64,000 nucleotides of DNA, taken from assembly GCA_947168565.1 (NCBI GenBank), contig CAMVMM010000002.1, forward strand, positions 62,001-126,000. Reading direction: 5' to 3'. Shown here piece by piece: positions 60,612-64,000 of this stretch (its first letter is position 1; the number at the start of each line of letters is the position of its first letter). A program made the translations under genes and the position numbers. This DNA is from an uncultured Clostridia bacterium. Its GTDB lineage: Bacteria; Bacillota; Clostridia; Christensenellales; CAG-138. Below the pieces are notes generated by a model that did not search any database, was not told where the DNA came from, and worked only from the letters and a program-made list of their open reading frames with translations.

Positions 60612-62279
60612 ATGCGTAAATTCACAGTATTTGTATTAACGGCCGTAATGCTTCTTGCCTGCTTCGCCGGGTGCAGCAAGTATAAAAACGGCTCGAATCA
60701 GCTCACCTACGACGAGGCGATCACGGAGCTGAACGCCCTTATGAAAAAGGTAAACGTTACCAGGGTTTCAAACCCCGTGCTGGACGTGGACTCCGTTGAG
60801 CCCAGCGAGGCGGACGCGCTTTCGGATATAAGCGTTTTTCCGCTCACCACCAGGGGAAACGGGCAGATCGATATAGAGATCGCCGCCGACACCGAGCTTT
60901 CCGATGAAGCCGCGCCGGACGATTGGGGCAACGTGGTTGCCGACAGGTTCAACCGCGAGGGCTTCACCGTGAACGGCAAGAGCGTTTCGGTCTCCATCCG
61001 CAAGATCACGGGCGGCGAGGTGGTCACCTATATGCGTGCGGATGCTTACCGGCCCGATCTGTATATCCCCAGCCACGGCGCGTGGGGCAAGATGCTGGAC
61101 GCCTCCGGCATACGCACCATAACGCTTACCGAAAGGCTGCTTGGCAACACCGCCGGCATACTTATCAGCAACAAGGTTTACGATGATTTCATCGCCAAAT
61201 ACGGCGAGGCGAACATGAAAACCGTTATAGAGGCCACCATCGCGGGAGACCTCACCTTTGCCTACACCAACCCCTACACCTCCAGCACGGGCCTGAATAT
61301 GCTGACCATGATCCTGAAGGCGTTTGACGACAGCAATCCCCTTTCGCAGACGGCGGCCGAAAAGCTGCTTTCCTATCAGCGCAAATCGCCCCCCGTTGCG
61401 TACACCACCGCCGTTATGCGCAATAAGGCGGCAAAGGGCATAATCGACGCAATGGTTATGGAGGAGCAGGCGTACGTGCTCACCCCCGCGCTTTCTGACT
61501 TTATCTATATTCCCGAGGGCATTCGCCACGATCACCCCGTGTTCACCTTCGACTACGTGAGCGAGGAAAAAAGGCAGGCGGCGCAGCTCTTTATAGATTA
61601 CTGCATGAGGGAGGAGAACCAAAAGCTGGGGTACGACAAGGGCTTCAACCGCCACAATGAATACGCCGGCAGGGAGCCGGGGCTGGACGGCGCGGGCTAC
61701 CTTCAGGCGCAGGCGCTGTGGAAAAAGAATAAAAACGGCGGCATACCCACCGTGGCGGTGTTCGTTGCCGATACCTCCGGCTCGATGGCGGGCACCCCGC
61801 TTGCGGAGCTCAAAAGCTCGCTTATCGCAAGCTCCGCCTATATAAACTCGGATAGCTACATAGGGCTTGTGAGCTATTCGGACGGCGTTGTGAAGCATCT
61901 TGACGTGAAGCCCTTCGACGATAAGCAGAGGGCGTATTTCTCCGGCGAGGTGAAATCGCTCCGCGCAGCGGGCAGCACCGCCACCTACGACGCCGTGCTT
62001 GCGGCGCTCGAGATGCTTGCGGAGGTCAAAAAGACCCTGCCCGAATGCCGCCCGATACTGTTTGTGCTTACGGACGGTGAGCAGAACGTGGGCTGGAGCC
62101 TCAGCCGCATCAAGCCGGTCGTGGACGGCATGGACGTGCCTGTTTACACCATAGCCTATAACTACCGTGACACCGGTGCGCTTGAGGAGCTTTCCAATAT
62201 AAACGAAGCGGTGAACATCAAGGCGGACAGCGACAATATCGTGAACGAGCTTCGCAACCTGTTCAACGTTGAGTCCTAA
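60612..62279 (+). CDS. Lipoprotein with solute-binding-like and vWA domains
   Basis: A 555-residue lipoprotein (lipobox LACFAGC). Residues 80-370 look like an extracellular solute-binding protein (YRPDLYIPSHGAWGKMLDAS; TFAYTNPYTSSTGLNMLTMI). Residues about 385-555 are a vWA domain with a full metal site (VFVADTSGSMAGTPL; AAGSTATYDAVLAAL; FVLTDGEQNVG). AAAGGAG precedes the ATG. The fusion suggests a metal-dependent adhesion or assembly role at the outer face of the membrane. It probably works with the two helical proteins encoded upstream. Confidence 0.85.
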   Translation: MRKFTVFVLTAVMLLACFAGCSKYKNGSNQLTYDEAITELNALMKKVNVTRVSNPVLDVDSVEPSEADALSDISVFPLTTRGNGQIDIEIAADTELSDEAAPDDWGNVVADRFNREGFTVNGKSVSVSIRKITGGEVVTYMRADAYRPDLYIPSHGAWGKMLDASGIRTITLTERLLGNTAGILISNKVYDDFIAKYGEANMKTVIEATIAGDLTFAYTNPYTSSTGLNMLTMILKAFDDSNPLSQTAAEKLLSYQRKSPPVAYTTAVMRNKAAKGIIDAMVMEEQAYVLTPALSDFIYIPEGIRHDHPVFTFDYVSEEKRQAAQLFIDYCMREENQKLGYDKGFNRHNEYAGREPGLDGAGYLQAQALWKKNKNGGIPTVAVFVADTSGSMAGTPLAELKSSLIASSAYINSDSYIGLVSYSDGVVKHLDVKPFDDKQRAYFSGEVKSLRAAGSTATYDAVLAALEMLAEVKKTLPECRPILFVLTDGEQNVGWSLSRIKPVVDGMDVPVYTIAYNYRDTGALEELSNINEAVNIKADSDNIVNELRNLFNVES

Positions 62280-62393
62280 AGCGCCAAGGGCATGGGGCGA
62301 AAGGGAAACGGCAAGGGTGAGTGCAAAAGCGTGCGCTTGAACGCAAAAGCGTGAGCCTGAACCAAGGTCCTTTCCGCCGTACAGAATAAAATG

Positions 62394-62416
62394 CGGGGCT
62401 GCGCTGTGCGGCCCCG
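62394..62416 (+). terminator. Terminator of the vWA operon
   Basis: CGGGGC/GCCCCG stem with an 11-nt loop followed by TTTGGATT. Confidence 0.6.
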
Positions 62417-62477
62417 TTTGGATTAAAGTGCGCTGCGGAGGGCTTCGCCTCAGATCACAGGCGTTAAAAAGGAAAGC

Positions 62478-63284
62478 ATGAAAAACACGGAAAACGCGGC
62501 AAGCATGGCAAATATGGAAAATACAGAAAGCAAGGCCAAAACCTATATCTGCCTCATGGGATTCGAGCCCTTCGATCCGGAAGAATACTCCGCGCTGTAT
62601 ACAAAGGCGCGGAAATGGTCGCTTGAGAGGACGGTGAACGAGCGCACGAGGATGCAGAGCGCTGCGGCGGAGCTTGCCTTTCTTGCGGCGGCGAAGGCGG
62701 CTCGCGCGGGAGGGCTGCTTTCCGCTTTGGATTGCGAAAACGCCGCGCAGCCGCCCGCCGGGTCAATAAGGCGCTTTGAATATGCCTATGCTCAAAACGG
62801 CAGGCCCGTGTTGAGCGGCGCGTATATGAGCCTTTCGCACACGGACGGGGCGGCGCTTGCGGCGGTTTCGTCCGCTCCCGTGGGCGCGGATATAGAGCGC
62901 GAAAGGCGCGTGAATCGGAGCGTTGCCAAAAGGATAATGGGCGAACAGGAATATGCGGAGTTTATTGCGCTTGGCGAGAGTGAAGGAACCGCCCGAATTC
63001 TTGAGTGCTGGACGGCGAAGGAGAGCTCTTTGAAGCTCACAGGCGAGGGCATCGCTGCGGGAATGGGCAGGATCTGTTACGATTTTGAGGCCGGCACGGT
63101 GCTTCGCGCTCAAACGCGGGAGCGCGCGCGGATCATCAGGCTGGATTCGGAGGGTTTTTTTGCCTGCGTTTGCCAAAAAGAAGCCGCAAAAACCGAAATA
63201 CTGCGCTTTTGCGGCGCGGATGAGGCGGCAAGGTTCATACTGGGGCAAGCTGCTGAGATAGGAACGGCACGGGCAAAGGAATAA
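62478..63284 (+). CDS. 4'-phosphopantetheinyl transferase (Sfp type)
   Basis: A 268-residue enzyme that converts apo carrier proteins to holo form. Signature motifs: SLSHTDGAALAAV, VGADIERERRV and WTAKESSLKLTGEG. The length fits the Sfp group, which serves peptide, polyketide or fatty-acid carrier proteins. No carrier protein is in the window. AAAAAGG lies before the ATG. Confidence 0.92.
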   Translation: MKNTENAASMANMENTESKAKTYICLMGFEPFDPEEYSALYTKARKWSLERTVNERTRMQSAAAELAFLAAAKAARAGGLLSALDCENAAQPPAGSIRRFEYAYAQNGRPVLSGAYMSLSHTDGAALAAVSSAPVGADIERERRVNRSVAKRIMGEQEYAEFIALGESEGTARILECWTAKESSLKLTGEGIAAGMGRICYDFEAGTVLRAQTRERARIIRLDSEGFFACVCQKEAAKTEILRFCGADEAARFILGQAAEIGTARAKE

Positions 63285-63285
63285 G

Positions 63286-63316
63286 CAAACAGACGAACAG
63301 ACGAACAGACGAATGG
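63286..63316 (+). repeat. 8-nt repeats after the Sfp gene
   Basis: Three copies of ACGAACAG-like units directly after the stop codon. Confidence 0.6.
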
Positions 63317-63338
63317 ACACAATCGATCGAGCAAGAAT

Positions 63339-63375
63339 CAGCCGCCTCGGAAACTGCTCCGAAGGCGGCTGTTTT
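63339..63375 (+). terminator. Intrinsic terminator after the Sfp gene
   Basis: A 13-bp stem with a one-base bulge (CAGCCGCCT.../...AGGCGGCTG) followed by TTTT. Confidence 0.85.
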
Positions 63376-63414
63376 ACAGAGTGAATAATTCGGTTGCTTT
63401 GCAGTATGGCCTGC

Positions 63415-64000
63415 TTACGGCCGGTCGGGCAGTATGTCTATCGTCACTATTTCGGGCGGGTTGAACACCCTCGGTATCACGCCCTTATAGCCGTCTATGC
63501 CCGCACATATCACAAGGTCGGTGCCGTTCACCTTGAAATGCCCCTTGCCGTAGCGCTGAAAGAAGGCTTCCGAGGCATAGACCGCGCCAAGTCCGAACGG
63601 AAGCGCCGCCACGCCGTTGTGCGTGTGTCCGCTGAGCACAAGGTCTATATCCCAGCGATATGGCAGATCGCTGATAGTGAACGATTTGGGGCGGTGCGAA
63701 AGCAGCAGGGTATAGCGGTCAGTATCGCAGAATTCTTTAAGCCATTCAAAAATGGGAAGATACTGCCCGGCGGTGTAGTAGCGATTGGGATAGGCAAAGG
63801 CGTAAAGGCCGCCTATGCGGATGCGCGCGCCGTTCACCTCGATATCCTCATAATTGCGCTCAAGCATTTTTGCGCCGGTGGACTCAAAAAGCCGCACAAG
63901 CCCCGTGGGCTCTATGCCGCGCACCATCTCGTAGTTTTCGCCAAGCTCAAACTCGGAATAAAGCGCAGGAAGATCGTGATTGCCAACGGAGAAATAAACG
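63415..64000 (-). CDS. Metallophosphoesterase, C-terminal part (truncated by window end)
   Basis: The visible 194 residues belong to a calcineurin-like phosphoesterase. VGNHD is near the window edge, LLLSHRP is in the middle and LVLSGHTHNGVAALPFG follows, giving the usual Asn, His and His metal ligands. The N-terminal part with the first Asp ligands lies beyond 64000. It resembles the YkuE/YaeI type that can cleave lipid-linked or membrane phosphate esters; the substrate is not known. Confidence 0.85.
   Translation of the reverse strand, partial: VYFSVGNHDLPALYSEFELGENYEMVRGIEPTGLVRLFESTGAKMLERNYEDIEVNGARIRIGGLYAFAYPNRYYTAGQYLPIFEWLKEFCDTDRYTLLLSHRPKSFTISDLPYRWDIDLVLSGHTHNGVAALPFGLGAVYASEAFFQRYGKGHFKVNGTDLVICAGIDGYKGVIPRVFNPPEIVTIDILPDRP

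Overview
The window looks like a chromosomal segment of an anaerobic, fairly GC-rich member of the Clostridia (Bacillota). The reasons are strong AGGAGG-type ribosome binding sites, frequent TTG starts, dockerin-bearing secreted proteins, clade-II long PurL, a YtrA-type GntR regulator, a NusG-II/Gx-transporter/ApbE operon and a YwlG-type protein. No phage, integrase, transposase, rRNA or canonical tRNA gene is visible. Most of the left part is transcribed leftward. I place the genome no more precisely than Clostridia.

Layout. 1-7.3 kb: start of a MATE transporter, a VanY-like lipoprotein, an ABC exporter, malic enzyme, a CDF cation transporter and a solitary murG. 7.4-11.7 kb: the most unusual locus. 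Two overlapping WYL-domain regulators are followed by a promoter and about 500 nt of non-coding DNA with tRNA-like modules inside a perfect 21-bp inverted repeat. A DUF2828 protein (Ro60/TROVE-like helical domain plus vWA) comes next. 11.8-14.7 kb: xpt, a GMP-synthase-like gene with altered catalytic motifs, and signal peptidase I. 14.7-15.5 kb: a composite repeat island. 15.5-21.3 kb: two secreted dockerin proteins (CHAP and CAP) flanking a NitT/TauT-type ABC importer. 21.6-26 kb: ftsH, then an ApbE/Gx-transporter/NusG-II operon.

26-45.5 kb is a nearly complete purine section. folD-DUF3795-guaB lies beside a purE-purC-purF-purM-purN-DUF6273-purO-AICARFT-purD-purL run, with divergent purA-purB. 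IMP formation is split: the purH-like gene has only the AICAR transformylase domain, and an archaeal-type IMP cyclohydrolase (PurO) is next to it. With the xpt/guaA-like operon nearby, the window covers de novo synthesis, the AMP branch, part of the GMP branch and salvage.

45.5-64 kb: a lipoprotein, an ECF sigma factor with two membrane partners, an SDR and a serine-palmitoyltransferase-like enzyme, nicotinate phosphoribosyltransferase, a KtrAB potassium system, YwlG, a GDSL hydrolase, a GntR/ABC operon, a dockerin relic, an operon ending in a vWA/solute-binding lipoprotein, a phosphopantetheinyl transferase and a truncated metallophosphoesterase.

Several promoters match the vegetative consensus well and several intrinsic terminators are clear. 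Functional calls come from reading motifs; no database search was run.
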